NCBI GenBank assembly: GCA_015179125.1
Contig: WHVA01000059.1
Location: 248,001-312,000 of the forward strand
Source of the DNA: Gautieria morchelliformis
Taxonomy: Eukaryota > Basidiomycota > Agaricomycetes > Gomphales > Gomphaceae
Reading direction: 5' to 3'
DNA: 64,000 nt
Positions 1 through 12,000 of the stretch are shown here, piece by piece (position 1 is the first letter of the stretch; every line of letters starts with the position of its first letter). The notes below the pieces were generated by a model. The model was not told the DNA's origin, searched no databases, and saw only the letters and a list, made by a program, of their open reading frames with translations. Made by a program: the position numbers and the translations under genes.

Positions 1-1
1 T

Positions 2-475
2 TACACATTCTGGAGACGGTTCATATCAGCGCTGCACGAAACACTGCGCAACGAGGTCCTCAAAAAGGGCTATAATGCCGAGAGCAGCTCAATAGAGAAA
101 CTCTTCGAGATGGCCTGGATGATCGAGGAGGCATCCCGATACAACATGGAGATGCGCTGCACAGAAAGCGCAGCAGCAACGGCAAGCGCTGCCCGGCTCA
201 CAGGGAGCAAGCCGTTGACACAATGGGTCTAACCAGGCCCAGCCTGTTCGCAAGAAGTGGAACAGGACAACAGATACCGCCCTCACGCCCAGCACAAGCT
301 GGACGCCTGCCTGAAGCTAAACAGCCTCAAGCGTCAGGGTCGTCCCCACGACCTGCCCCACAAACGAAAACATTGGGCCGGCCTAACGATAGGCCCAGCA
401 GCAGCCAAAGCAACACCACGTGCTTTGAATGCGGCCAACCTGGCCACAAGAAGGCAGAGTGCCCCTGGCTTAGGT
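2..475 (+). pseudogene. Gy-B Gag C-terminal part with zinc knuckle
   Basis: The frame opening at base 2 reads as the end of a capsid domain (a WRRFISALHE-like helix region), then stops at about 229 with the sequence continuing in another frame. The nucleocapsid zinc knuckle, CFECGQPGHKKAEC (C-x2-C-x4-H-x4-C), lies at about 424-465 in the frame starting at 223. One frameshift therefore separates capsid from nucleocapsid. The role is RNA packaging and particle assembly. The start is outside the window. Confidence 0.75.
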
Positions 476-671
476 CCGGTATAAGGACAGCAGCCGTGAG
501 GCACGACGATGAGGCTGAGGATCCGGAGACAGATCTTGGTCAAAATTCTCTTCAACAGATTGATGAAGAGGGGAGGGTGATCCCCAACCCAACGACACTC
601 CGGACAACGGAGATGCGCCCACTGAAGAGTGGGACCCAGAGCCGTCCCAATACTATGAATGGGACGAAGAG

Positions 672-1298
672 GTGGAAGACACCACCTACAGGTCCAGCAC
701 AATCAGATTCATGCTGGAGGATGAAACCACCACGAAGGTCATGGCGGAACGCACATCAGTCGCGCCAGACAAGGCGGCCGAGCTGGTGTATCACCACCGA
801 AGCAAACACAGGACGTGGCCAACGCGCCTGCGCAGTGAGAACCGTACCCTATTGGGGTACTGGGAAATAAACGGTGTAAAAGCCCACTGCCTGCTAGATA
901 GCGGCAGCGAAGGTGTACTGCTATCCCCCGAATTCTCGCAAGCTACATGGAGGAAGACATTCTCCCTGGAGCAACCAATCGCGCTGCAGCTAGCCTGCAT
1001 AGGCAGCCGTTCCACGATCAACTATGGAATGAACATGACCATCAAGTTTGGTCGTGAGACATACAACGAATATTTTGACATAGCAAACGTCGAATATTAC
1101 GACGCAATCTTAGGGACACCGTTCCTAAGGAAATTCAGCATCACCCTGAACTTCTCGAGCCCAGGGACGATCCGCAAGGGGAACGAAGTGATCCCCACGG
1201 GCAAGGTCTCATTCGATGATGACGGATTGATGAACGAGGACAAAGGGCCACGGGTGAGCAGGATCACCCAGGCACCGAAGCCTAACCTGGCTCATTGA
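672..1298 (+). CDS. Gy-B retropepsin-like aspartic protease segment
   Basis: An open frame of 208 codons with the retropepsin motif LLDSGSEG around residues 74-81 (catalytic Asp about residue 76). A hydrophobic flap region follows, and then DAILGTPFL near residue 152, which matches the ILG-x-P-F-L signature that closes Ty3-type proteases. In an intact element this would be part of Gag-Pol and would mature the polyprotein. Here it is out of frame with gag and RT, so it is a module of a dead element. The start at 672 is simply the first Met in frame. Confidence 0.75.
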   Translation: MEDTTYRSSTIRFMLEDETTTKVMAERTSVAPDKAAELVYHHRSKHRTWPTRLRSENRTLLGYWEINGVKAHCLLDSGSEGVLLSPEFSQATWRKTFSLEQPIALQLACIGSRSTINYGMNMTIKFGRETYNEYFDIANVEYYDAILGTPFLRKFSITLNFSSPGTIRKGNEVIPTGKVSFDDDGLMNEDKGPRVSRITQAPKPNLAH

Positions 1299-1331
1299 AG
1301 CCAGGAGGACGAGTCGCGGGACGACTCGTCC

Positions 1332-2128
1332 TTGAACTCACCCTACAGCCATAGGGAGAGGCGCTCTCACCTAATGGTGAAAGCGATGGGAAAGAGGAAA
1401 GCGGGCCCGCGCGCCGCGGGACCTAATAGATGCCAACAGCGCCTAATGTCTTCTAAGCCAACCACCACCATCATCCGTGAGGATGATGACCTTCCTCGCC
1501 TCCACGAGGAATTGATGGAACGAATCACTGACTTAGTCAGTGGAATTCCACTAGAACTCCCGCCACTACGGGATATCAACCATGAGATCAACCTCATCGA
1601 TCCCAACAAGCACATGCGGTATCGACTACCGAAATGCCCTGAACACTTCCGAGAGGAACTGTCGGCTAAGATAGAACGATACACCACTGCAAAGTGGTGG
1701 TTTCCGGCAGTCGCGCAGCAGGCAGTGCCCATGCTGTGTGTGCTGAAGAAGAATGGTACATTGAGAACCGTCTTCGATCTGCGCCAGCAGAACGAAAACA
1801 CGGTGAAGGATGTCATGCCCTTCCCGGATCAAGATATCATTCGCAGCGACATGGCTCACTGTCGATATTGAACAAAACTCGATATGTCAGAAGCATACGA
1901 GCAGATCCAGATCCATCCGTTCCCACCTTCAGGAGCCAGGTGATACAGATGGTGGACTGTAATGCCCCATCAACATTCCAATGGCTGATGACAGCCTTTT
2001 CCGCAACTGCATAGGTCGCTTCGTCCATGTATACATGGACGACATCTTCATATTCTCGCTCTCAATACAAGAGCATGAAGAGCACCTTTACATTGTCTTT
2101 GACAGACTGAGGAGGAATCACCTTTAGA
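1332..2128 (+). pseudogene. Gy-B reverse transcriptase, truncated
   Basis: Fingers and palm are recognisable. LPKCPEHFREEL leads into MLCVLKKNGTLRTVFDLRQQN, and the catalytic YMDD is at 2032-2043 followed by IFIFS. The frame is broken near 1870 and the sequence between 1870 and 2020 reads in other frames. Just after the YMDD region, at about 2128, the sequence jumps to the linker in front of integrase. The thumb, connection and RNase H domains (roughly 1 kb in relatives) are absent. The element cannot encode a working RT. Confidence 0.8.
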
Positions 2129-2144
2129 CCCGGACGGTGAATTA

Positions 2145-3762
2145 TTGCCCACCGACCGGTATATCGAGCTGCGAACAGCGGCGACAAGACGCTCTAAACG
2201 CCTCGCAGAGAAGACAGAGGCGAGGGTAATGGAATCTGCCGCATTAAATGAGGGCTCACAAGAGCCCGCGACCGTCGCCGTGTCATGCGATGACGACGAT
2301 GACATCAGAGCCATCACCGCAGGGAATGACGGTGGGCCCCTGCGCCGGGTCATCGAACACCTGTCTAAGGTCTTACGAGACGCGTACCACAGGGACACCA
2401 TGTTCACAAAGATCATGGCACACCCGGACGCGCACCTGAGATTCGGGATCTGGGACGGGCTGATCTGGACTAAGAACCAGCTCAAAAGAGACATCATTGC
2501 CGTCCCCCGCTCTGTTCTTCAAGGGGGAAGGAAGCTGATCAAAATTATCATCAATCGGGCACATCAGATAGTCGGCCACTATGGCCATCTGAAGACTTCG
2601 AACTACGTTTGAAGAGCATATTGGTGGCCGGGCATGAGCCCAGACATAGAAGCGTTCTGCACGTCGTGCGCGAGGTGTCAGATGATGAAAACCGGGCCAC
2701 AATGGCCCAAAGGCCTACTACACAGCCTACCCATTCCGGATAGGCCGTGGCAGTCGATTGGCATCGACTTCATGGGGCCCCCCGCCCAAATCCAACGAGT
2801 GTGACTACCTGATGGTAGTCATCGACCGACTAACATCGCTTGTACACCTCATACCAACCACGACGAGCGTGTCAGCCAAGGGAGTAGCCTGGCTGTTTCT
2901 GAAGGAGGTCATCCGACTCCATGGAGTTCCCGACTCCATCGTCTCAGACAGAGACTCGAAGTTCACATCGATCTTCTGGTGTGAACTACAGCGACTCATG
3001 GGGACTAAGCTCCTCATGTCAACTGCCTTCCATCCCCAAACGGATGGAGCCACAGAGCGGGCAAACCGCTCGATCGGCCAGATATTGCGTGCGGTCGTCG
3101 GAGACGATCAGAAGGATTGGGCATTGAAATGCCCAATGGTTGAGGTCGCCCTCAACAGCAACGTCAGCGCAACCACAGGGTTCGCACCTTTTGAGCTGAA
3201 CCACGGCTATATGCCGCGGATAGACCTCCCCATAGCCGTGGACACCCCGTTCAAGGGGGTAGCCCGGTTCGCACATCAGGCAAAATGGAACCTGATGGCG
3301 GCACACGATGCAATCATAGAGCATCGAGTGATGCAAACGTTTCATGCAAATAAGAAATGTATGGCGAGCGACAGGTACGTGGCCAACGACCACGTCTACC
3401 TTTCGACACAAAACCTAACTCTCCCGAAAGGAAGAGCCAGAAAACTAGTCCCGCAGTACATCGGACTGTACCACGTTGTCGAGGCTCACAACGACGCCTC
3501 GACGGTGACCCTTGATCTTCCCGACGAGCTGAAAAGCCGTCGCATTTCACCGGTCTTCCATTCAAGCCTCATACGGCGATACGAGGCTAACAACGACGAA
3601 TTGTTCCCTCGTTGTGAGGCCAAGTCATTTTATGACTTCGGAGCAAATAACGACGAGGAGTGGCTCGTCGACGAGATTATCGCACATCGATGGATAAACT
3701 CGACGGACCTGGAGTTCCAGGTCCGTTGGACCCTAGGCGACGTGACATGGGAACCCATGTAG
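2145..3762 (+). pseudogene. Gy-B integrase with chromodomain-like C-terminus
   Basis: Integrase that would insert the cDNA into the host genome. The HHCC zinc-binding part is seen (HQIVGHYGHLKTSN, then CTSCARCQMMK), as are the catalytic-core Asp, Asp, Glu in GIDFMGP, VSDRDSKF and TDGATERANRS. The C-terminus, ending in a WTLGDVTWEPM segment, resembles a chromodomain, as in chromoviruses. The first frame ends at a TGA at 2610-2612, between the two halves of the zinc domain, and a shift near 2770 is needed to enter the 334-codon frame at 2758-3762. The minus-strand copy has a TGA at the same codon (22862-22864). Confidence 0.85.
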
Positions 3763-3965
3763 TCCTGCAAGGACCTTGAAGCCCTAGATAGCTATCTAGA
3801 GCTTCGGGGGGTGGGCAACCCATGCGACCTCCCCAGACGCCGCTAAACATGTCTGTCACGTGCAGACCACGTGACGCGCCAGCCGCGGCGCGGTTAAATT
3901 TTCACCTCAGATCTTTCTGAGGGTGCATCACTTCTTGGAAGCTAACCACCATCATCCCCACGAAG

Positions 3966-4024
3966 ATGATGCCCCCTAAAGATGGGATGGACGTTGATCC
4001 GTCAAAGTCCACAACACGAACAAC
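3966..4024 (+). pseudogene. Start of an extra ORF downstream of Gy-B integrase
   Basis: After the integrase stop and about 200 bases of non-coding DNA, a frame starts with [16 protein letters not shown] and is cut off where ATG18-like sequence begins. The Gy-B copy at 20646-21573 (minus) has the same order: integrase, short spacer, then a frame starting MQPKDGMDIDHLTSTT. The Gag seen at the start of the window is unrelated to this peptide, so this looks like a third ORF of the family. No function is assigned. Confidence 0.45.
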
Positions 4025-4069
4025 ATGTCGTCGCATGGCATCCACATTTATACTTACGACTATAATTCA

Positions 4070-5018
4070 GCAATATGTGCTCTGTCCCCCTCCTCCAACT
4101 CGTCCTATCTTGCCTACCCATCACCCGTCCCCTCGCCGTCGTCCGTCACCCCAAACCCTAATGCAGCGACTCCATCCTCCACCTCGCCTCAGCCCCAGTC
4201 AGGTGACGTCATACTCTTCTCTACTCGCACACTTACCCTTGCTAATGTCATTCGCGCTCACAAAGCCCCTATTTCTTTCCTTGCTCTGAATTCTACTGGC
4301 ACACTGCTTGCCACAGCTTCAGACAAGGGCACTGTCATCCGCATCTGGTCAGTTCCTGGAGCCGAGAAGCTGTACCAGTTTCGTCGTGGGACACGCGAGG
4401 CACGCATCTATTCCATCAATTGCAATGCCGTGTCGACGTTACTGGCTGTCAGCTCGGCACATGACACCGTACACATATTTAGGTTGGGCAGTCAAGACAA
4501 GAGCAGTAAAAATAGCGCGGAGAGGGGAGTAGCTGGGAAAGGTGGTAGTCCGGTGAGCCCAGCTGGGTCTCTTGATAGCCGGGAAGGACCTTCGGGCGTT
4601 GAAGGTGGGTACGAGGCATTCATCAACGAAAAAAAAAATAATGGGTGCGTCCTTATTGATCATATGTAACCATCCCCGACTAATTAAAGAAGAGTCTCAA
4701 GGTCTTCCCTGCGTGGGCGTTCGCTTCATCTCACACAGAATTTCACATCATCCATGGGTGGCTACCTCCCAAATACAATCACTGAGCTTTGGGAACCATC
4801 GCGCGATTTTGCGTTTCTCAAGCTCCCCACAAGTGGCGCACGTTGCGTCGTAGCACTCAGTGGGTGCGTGGGGAGATTGCGCACTTTTTCATTATGTTCT
4901 GAGTCATTGGCTGCAGAACTATGCATCAAGTGATGGTGGTATCCTCTGAGGGCTTTTTCTACTCATACAATATTGATCTTGAGAACGGTGGAGAGTGCTC
5001 CCTGATGAAGCAGTATAG
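4070..5018 (+). pseudogene. ATG18/WIPI-like PROPPIN, 5'-truncated
   Basis: PROPPINs are seven-bladed WD propellers that bind PI3P through an FRRG motif and act in autophagosome formation. Here AICALSPSS starts right after an acceptor (TTCAG, 4069). [15 protein letters not shown], the diagnostic FRRGT and [15 protein letters not shown] follow. Exons: 4070-4644, 4690-4863 and 4917-about 5018, joined by GT-AG introns, with GGYLPN and [29 protein letters not shown] in the last two. All exons encoding about the first 110 residues of family members are missing, replaced by Gy-B DNA. The C-terminus is nearly complete. It is probably a partial duplicate; a full ATG18 is expected elsewhere in the genome. 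Confidence 0.85.
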
Positions 5019-5157
5019 GTTTGCACATCAGGAAAAACTGGGGATCTTATGGAATGGTACATACCCACGTACCCCACGTAGGACTTGTAGGGGTGTAGGA
5101 TCCCCCCCTATTATAATGTGCTCCGTAGGGCTGGCCCTATTTTGTAGTGGGCCATAG

Positions 5158-5984
5158 GTCCACGTAGCGGCGCCCTGGTGTCTACGGTGGGCTACACTAG
5201 TCACACGTAATGCCATGCGGTGCCTATGGTGGGCGACATCCCAGGGCATATTCAATTGAGGTGAGATGTAATGCACATTCAGGGTTTGGGAGGTATTAGG
5301 GCATCACATCATTTCATAGTTAGATATTGGTCTATATACACAGGGGTTAAGTTGTCTTCATCGGAGGCGTCGCAAATTTCCACAGCTGCTTGTGCGAGCT
5401 TTGCATTGTCGAAACGTGACTTCACACTTTCCCGAACATTGTGAAACCCTGCCGTAGAACTGGCATCGGTGTTAGTGAGATTTCAAATGCAACAGTATAG
5501 GAGTATAAACTGTAACCCACTGCCGATAACTTTATAGACGTTGCTTGTGACAGGCCAGAGCTTGGGTGGTTCGTGTGCTGAAGTTGCGCCATTGCTCCAA
5601 GCTATTGTGATGATGCTTGTCAAGGTAGTCTACCTTACTGAACTGGGATTCACTGACAAGAAGCTCGGATGCCCACTCTTTTGGATTTTGTGAATTGTGA
5701 GGGCTTAGACCGAGTTGAAGTGACCTACCACAGTGAAGATCAGTGCAATCACAGGATCCGGGATGAGGTTGAACATGGCACTATGTAGTCTGATTTCTTT
5801 TCTTTTCTTTTTTTTTTTTGACGATGGAGTACGTACGGATCGTATCCTCAGGCTTTAATCTCCTCGTAGATACCGTGGTTGATAGCATTCCAGTGTGTTG
5901 CAAGGACAGTCTTCATCGCGCCCTCACTCAATAAACCTGGATTAAGCCTGGAAGGCGCACATATCGTCAGTACATCGACTAGAA
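5158..5984. other. Intergenic, no gene recognised
   Basis: No convincing coding sequence. 5050-5230 is GC-rich with short inverted motifs, 5800-5820 is a pyrimidine/poly-T run, and 5848-5984 continues the P450 fragment's frame without recognisable family residues. Confidence 0.5.
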
Positions 5985-6240
5985 AAGCTCCTGGATTCGC
6001 TGCTGCGTTGAAATACGACATTGCCTTTTCCGCCGTTTCAATGTAAGGATCGTCTTTATCCCGAACATTGATCACGTACAAAACCTGAAAAGATGACACA
6101 GTATTAAGAACCCATTGATACATCGGCATAGGCTCACCTCCATGATAATCGCGCCGGCAGAATGTCGTATGAGATCAACAAAGTCATCTGGAGACTCACA
6201 CAACTGTCGAAGCAGTTCACGGGGCCCGATTCTTGCTTAT
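5985..6240 (-). pseudogene. Cytochrome P450 fragment (two exons)
   Basis: Two exons match the middle of basidiomycete CYP monooxygenases (the region before the I helix). Exon A (about 6236-6138) reads GPRELLRQLCESPDDF followed by RHSAGAIIME. Exon B (6084-about 5985) reads INVRDKDDPYIETAEKAM and NPGAFLVDV. The 53-base intron (6137-6085) has GTGAGC and TTTCAG ends and keeps phase. The usual next segment is not found downstream, and the heme-binding Cys loop is absent, so this is a gene remnant. Several small GT-AG-bounded pieces at 6300-6660 on the same strand may be decayed upstream exons. Confidence 0.75.
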
Positions 6241-7630
6241 TAGAGATGCTGTGGTACAGGACACAACGCAAGACACAGAAGGATGAGCTCTGGAGCGCTA
6301 TGATGCGTTGCAAAACGAAAACACGCACAAAAATTAATTCTCTGCACCCCACAAGTATCATTAGCATCATACACCTCAGGAACCATACAGAGTGCTGCAG
6401 AAGTGTGGAGTGTGAAGATAGGATGTGTACGTACCAATGTATATATAATGGTTTGCTGCCTGGATGAGCTGCAAATCTGCACACAAGCAACGTCTCGTCA
6501 GAAAACCACAGCAGCAATACATGACCAGCAAGGCAGGAGTGTGGACTCACATGCGTTCTGTATGGACTTCTGCCTGGAATATGTTGAAGGTGGTGGTCGG
6601 AGGTAAGATAGCAAACATACCTTTTGTTTGGCATCATTTGTTTATCAATAAACGAAATCAACACTCACGTGACATAGAGCTCGCAGGAAATCTCCCAGTC
6701 AGTTCACACCCCGCTGCGGCAAGGTTGCCGAGAGCCGCTTTAAATAGCAAAATACATTCCAAGATGCAGGGGGACAAACTCAGTCATAGGTCTTCCAGAT
6801 TTCTAATAGCAAGTTACTGTAAATTAGTTACCACCCATTTACAGCCTCACTTGAGCAGAACGCAGCTCAGTCGCAGACCGACGCCTCATAAAGCGGCTTC
6901 AGGAAAGCAGATCAGAGGCTAAAAAGATGGTTCGTTAATTGCGGGGTAAGCAGAGGGCATGAAAGGACTCACACAGACGTTTCTAGGAGGGTGGACGCCG
7001 AGGGGAAGTGGATGAGCGAGGAGGCGGCTCGGTCTTGTCAAGGTTGGGGAAGGTGGAGGGGCACTAGAGGCCTAGTAGAAAGCCATAGGTCTACCTAGTG
7101 CGCGCTGCGCGCCACGGAACCATTTGTGGAGCTACGTCGAACCCAGCGCAACTACGTAGTTGACATGACCTACCAGTAGCGCCGGTGGCGCTGTGTAAAT
7201 ATGGCCGAATTACAAGCCGGAATCGGCCGTTCCTGATGCATATGGTTGTCTAGTTCATGGATCATGTATTAACGCTGGCTCTCAGTTTATTGGACTCCGG
7301 CGATGAAGGAGTTAGTGGAATGGCCGACTAGTGTTTCGCCTGCTCAGCTCTTGTATTGTACTTACCAGTTTGCTTTGACCTTGCATTTACGGGATTAATT
7401 CAGCGCCACGCGGCCAATTAATTAATTATCAATGTACCAGGCATGTACCAGGAAGGACGCAAGTGGTAGAACCTATGGTAGACACAAACTTCCAGTACCT
7501 TCAAATATAATGAATTTTAGGTTCCAAAGAAGGTACATGCCACCTTTGCAGCTTGCTCCCGCGGGACGCGCACGTGACCTCCTTTTTCCTTTTTTCGCAC
7601 TCTGGTTGGTGAGGTCTAGGCCCCATTGAT
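6241..7630. other. Intergenic, possible decayed P450 exons then nothing clear
   Basis: 6300-6660 minus contains intron-like GTATGT/GTGAGT and CAG pairs compatible with eroded exons upstream of the P450 fragment. From 6670 to 7630 I see no gene. 7080-7200 is GC-rich with short palindromes (GCGCGCTGCGCGC). Confidence 0.4.
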
Positions 7631-7639
7631 CTCTTGGGA

Positions 7640-8117
7640 CCTTGTCATCTTCATACAAGAACACGGGATAATCCTGGGGCCGGAAAGTTTCAACTCCTTC
7701 TTTGACGCGCCGGCGAAACCTAGATGTGTGTCAGTGATAGACATGGATATGCAATGACAGTACATACTCCTCATCCTCGTCCCACTCCTTGACTTTCTCA
7801 GCACTCACGAGGAGCCGCCCCATCTGAGGATGGTTGAATCCTCGGCTTTCCTTGTCGTTTGTCCTCAGAGCCGGGTGGAAGGAGCAGATGGATTGCATGA
7901 GGTCTTTGATGCGTTTGATGTCTTCACCGCGGCCACAGGCACGTGCATTCTCCATCTGGCTCGTCAAGCATCATCGAGAATGCAATATTGCTTCAGGAAG
8001 TCAGGCACTTACAATAGTAGCCACCTCTTCAACACCATGCGTCCGAATCTCTTCTGAAAAAGACGAGGGCAGATCTCGACTAGTCGCTCGTATTGTCGCT
8101 GCGTGGCGCGCAAGCTA
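7640..8117 (-). pseudogene. DUF6698-like basidiomycete protein, partial
   Basis: DUF6698 proteins are a large family of unknown function in mushroom-forming fungi, often near transposons. The core is clear: an exon 7967-7768 with MENARACGRGEDIKRIKDLM, then LRTNDKESRGFNHPQMGRLL, where SRGFNHPQ-x-G is the family signature. A 47-base intron (7767-7720) follows, then FRRRVKEGVETFRPQDYP and VFLYEDD. Upstream, RQYERLVEICPRL and GVEEVATI lie in different frames, suggesting an indel near 8060, and an intron with GTAAGT and CCAG separates them from the core. The C-terminal WRGLLRS-like block is missing. A shortened, probably inactive copy. Confidence 0.7.
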
Positions 8118-8555
8118 GAATACAAAATGATCAATGAGTTCAGCGGCAAGAGGGGAAGAGTTACTAGGTATCATCAGCCTCGCCGTCAGATGCGTCACGC
8201 CGGCCTTTGTTAATGATGAGTTCGAAGCAGCACCACATTTCTACTGTGCGACCGAAATGTCGCGCTGGCCTCGAAAGTGGGTCGCGTTTCCTAGGAGCAA
8301 GCATTAGTGTACACAGAGTACATGGTAATGTGATGCAAACGGTTTCTTGCGCGCCGTTCCCTCAGAATAGCTGGTGCGATCTGATAATTTATTGTCTGGT
8401 TTCTTGCCCAGCGAGATACTCATCCGGGTGCGTGTATCTATAATTTCTTACTCTGAGCCCAAGCCAAACTCGGCTCATCCCTCTGTATCTACTCATTTTC
8501 TCCTGCTCAGCTAGGATACCTAGTCCTAACGTGAGTGGCGCCGGGCATCTCTGGG
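8118..8555. other. Intergenic flank of the hAT element
   Basis: No gene recognised. The last 8 bases before the transposon (8548-8555, TCTCTGGG) form the left target-site duplication. Confidence 0.5.
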
Positions 8556-9076
8556 TAGTGTTGCCGCCAGCTTGGCTCAGCTCTGGCTAAGCCGCGTGCC
8601 AAGCTGCATATTAGCTCAGCCAAGCCGATTCCTAGGAGCCAGCTTATCTCCATGGTGGTTACCATTTAAGCTGGTGTTAAGCCAGCTAAGCCAGCGTGTA
8701 GCCGATTATGTTATCCTCACCCCTGTGTTCCTCCGACCTCGTCGCACTTCTTACAGTCCCTTACAACCACTCTCCTTATAGTCTCCTACTGCTGGAGCAG
8801 ACCATTGGGAACCTTGACAAACATTTCCGGGTCCATGGAGCATGGACATCTAGGCAAGTCGCTGGAGTAGCGGGCACCGGTGGTGGCGCCATTTCACATG
8901 TGACAGGTTAATGGGTTGTCAACAGATTTATTCGAGCCTGTTCTAACGGGTACGATACAATTCTATCGTCAAGTTATCACCCTAAAGTGCCAGCCGAATG
9001 CTATAAACACATACAATATACCAATAAGTTTCCCTTCCCATAAAGTATTCCAGTCATTACTTTGTCTCAGATACCA

Positions 9077-12000
9077 ACAATGGGCCCCAAACTTCACGAT
9101 ACAAGGGCTTGGCCACTCTACGAGGACGCAATCTTTCGCCTTATTCAAGAGGATGACGACGGTAATGTTAATCATAGTATAGAAGGTCCAGTCACTCGGG
9201 GAAGGGGCAGGGGCAGGGGCCAAGGTGGCAAGGGTAAGGTAGCAACCAGCATTGACCCTGGGCCTGAACCACCTACCAGCACTTTGGAGGACCGATATCG
9301 GCGTCGATGTGAGAAGCAACGCGAGGACCGCCATGCACGGAACCAGGAGGAGCATGAGTCTCACAACATGGATGTCTTTTTTGGTGGTACAACACCCTTA
9401 TCTCAACATGTGACTCCACCACCACCACCTCAGCCTAGAACCCCGGCCAACGAACAACATGCCAATCCTCCTGCATCTATACAACGTATCGTTATCACTC
9501 GTATCGTACGAACACCTGCTTCCCCTTTTGGACGACCTAGGGGTACATTCACAAGCATCCCATTGTCCCCTATTAGCAACCAACCTCGAACTCGTAGACC
9601 AGCAGCTGGTGCACCTGACATTTGGCAGTTTTTCGTTAAAGGTAGTATCGCCAAAGGAATCAAAACTATTTGCAAATTGTGCTAGTGAGTTTTTTACCAG
9701 TTTATTCAGATGATGTCTGACAATTTGCAGTCCACCTGTGGAGTATTCACCGTCGACGAGCACTGGTTCTCTGCATGTGCACATTGAAGCATGTCATGCG
9801 TATGAGTATCTCGAAGCTTGCCGTGAGAATGACTGGCCGATTAAGATAAAATCTCTCGCTCTCCCCAAAAGTAACGAAAAAGTGACCACTCAACCTGATC
9901 CACACCCTCCATTTTCAACAGGTCGCTTTAAAGCGGCACTAGTTAACTGGATCGTTGCAGATGACCAGGTACGACAGATATGGTACACTTAGCTTTCAAA
10001 ACTTATTAATATTCTCATTTAGTCTATTAATGTCATTGAATGCCCTGAATTCCGTGATCTCCTACTTCTGCTATGAGAATCCATGCTAAGCTGCAATATC
10101 CCACACCGAACAGCAATTCGGAGTTTAATTGGTAAGGCATGGGAGCATAATTTTACGGAAATCAAAAAAGAGCTAGCGGTGATTTCTCTTGTGAACTCTA
10201 CAGGACTATGAAAAGGTCACACATCTTATATAGCAATCAGTGGGGAAGATATCACTTACGATGGACTTATGGGACGACAAGAGCATGCGTGCGTATGGCG
10301 CCGTAACGGCTCACTACCTATGTCGTGGGTCCATTTCAACTTCACTGTATGGCAGGGGAGAGCTGGCCCTACATTCCACTCTCATTGGATTCCTTCTGAT
10401 GCCTGGCCGCCATTTCAGTCAGGATCTTGCGAAGGGCCTCCTTTTTATCACCGACCGTGTCAACATAACAGACAAGGTGCATCATTTTCTCACACATTTA
10501 TCATATTGTGGCTAAATGTGTATAGATTATGTTCATCACTACGGACAGCGCATCTAATATGACTGCGATGATGCAAGACTTCGAACACCTGCTAATGGCT
10601 CGGTTCATAGACTTTGATAGTGCTAATCAACAGATAATGTAAGTAAAAATATTATTATATGTTGGCTTTCTTTCTAATTATCATAAACTTTAGATGCTTC
10701 CCACATCGCCTACACGTCACTGTGACGGCAATGCTACGAGAATGCACAAGTACCGAGGCTTTGGAAAACCCTACTGGCGAGTTTGATCTGACTGAGCATG
10801 ACCCAGTAAACCCCTCTAGTCAAACACCCACACAGGCTTTACAGCGTGATCCAGTCGCAATTACTCGTAACATCACTAACACGATTCGGTCCTCCCAACT
10901 CTGCCGTGAAGAATTCAAGGAGATCGTTACAACTGGCAACCGTCGAGAACGTTGGCTAGATGCTCAACAGGTATCTTACCAGCTTGTACATCTCACCCTT
11001 ATTCGTGATAGTCCAACCCGATGGGGATCGTCGTATCTTATGATTGAACGAGCATTGTATCTTCGTCAGGTAAGTCATTATGCTATTGATGAGTATGAAA
11101 ACGCTAAAGTTTGTATTAGGCAATTGAAGTTTATATTTCGCCACCGGTCATGAGTACCATCTTCAAGCAACGACTCACCAACAATGAATAGGCCGTACTG
11201 AAGGACATAAAGAATATATTAGAGCTAGGTCCTGTTCTCTGTTTAACCTAGGGGCCATGCTTATTATACCGGCAGCCGGCACATGCTTTACAAGCTGTCA
11301 TGTGTACCGAGCACACACCTATTCTTGCCTGCGTACTCCCTGCATTCGACTCACTACTATCTACTTGGACCCGTCCTTCGAATGCGCACCTACGAAGGAT
11401 GATTGATGCGGCAGTTGAAAAGATGACCTCGCAGTATAACGAGCGTCACTTTTCAAAGCCGCATATTATCTCTATTGGTATGTGGCAAGCTCTTACTAAA
11501 TCAATTGCTAGCCAAGCCTTTGCTAGTCCTTCATCCATCGCTCAGGTTTCGATGGATCGAAAGAAACTGGCCAGCCAATCAGGTTTCGTATGCTAAACGA
11601 ACTATTCTATTAGAGGTGAGTTTTACGCTATCTTCCCTCCAGCGAAACCTGACCACTGTTTAGCTTGCAAAATATGACGAGAGTCAACCAGCCGCTCAAT
11701 CTACCAGGGAGACGATACACCAGCCATGCGTGTAGCACAATGCTTACACACTCCTTTTTGGCCGGGAAATCGACGAGTCACCAACAGGGTGCACTTTGCG
11801 TTTACCGTCGGTTGAAGAAGAATGGGATTCGTATTGTCACGCTGCTAACTGGCCTGACATATACAGCGTTGATCTAATCAAATGGTGGGATGTGCGTAAT
11901 AACTTAGGCTCCTGTTTGACATTTGACTTCTAACCATAACCACCCTGTAGCACAATGAGGGAAACTATCCACGGCTATCTCGTTGGGCACTCGACTATCT

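Larger units (their letters stand above)
1..4023 (+). mobile_element. Ty3/gypsy retrotransposon relic (family Gy-B)
   Basis: Gag end, zinc knuckle, retropepsin, reverse transcriptase, integrase and a C-terminal chromodomain-like segment follow one another on the plus strand, which is the Ty3/gypsy order. The 5' part lies outside the window, so no 5' LTR is visible. Frameshifts separate gag, protease and RT, and the RT thumb, connection and RNase H are missing. A second, minus-strand copy at about 20646-22995 shares the integrase and the sequence after it, which places the end of this copy near 4023. Beyond that point the sequence becomes an ATG18-like gene. Confidence 0.9.

Noticed and set aside
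4025..4669. Complete WD40 gene starting at 4025
   Set aside because: The first residues before 4070 do not match ATG18; an acceptor at 4069 indicates that the true exon starts there and that upstream exons are missing.
5050..7200. Possible pair of MITEs (GC-rich palindromic stretches near 5050-5230 and 7070-7200)
   Set aside because: They share only short strings such as GCCATAGGTC; no terminal repeats or target duplications could be defined.
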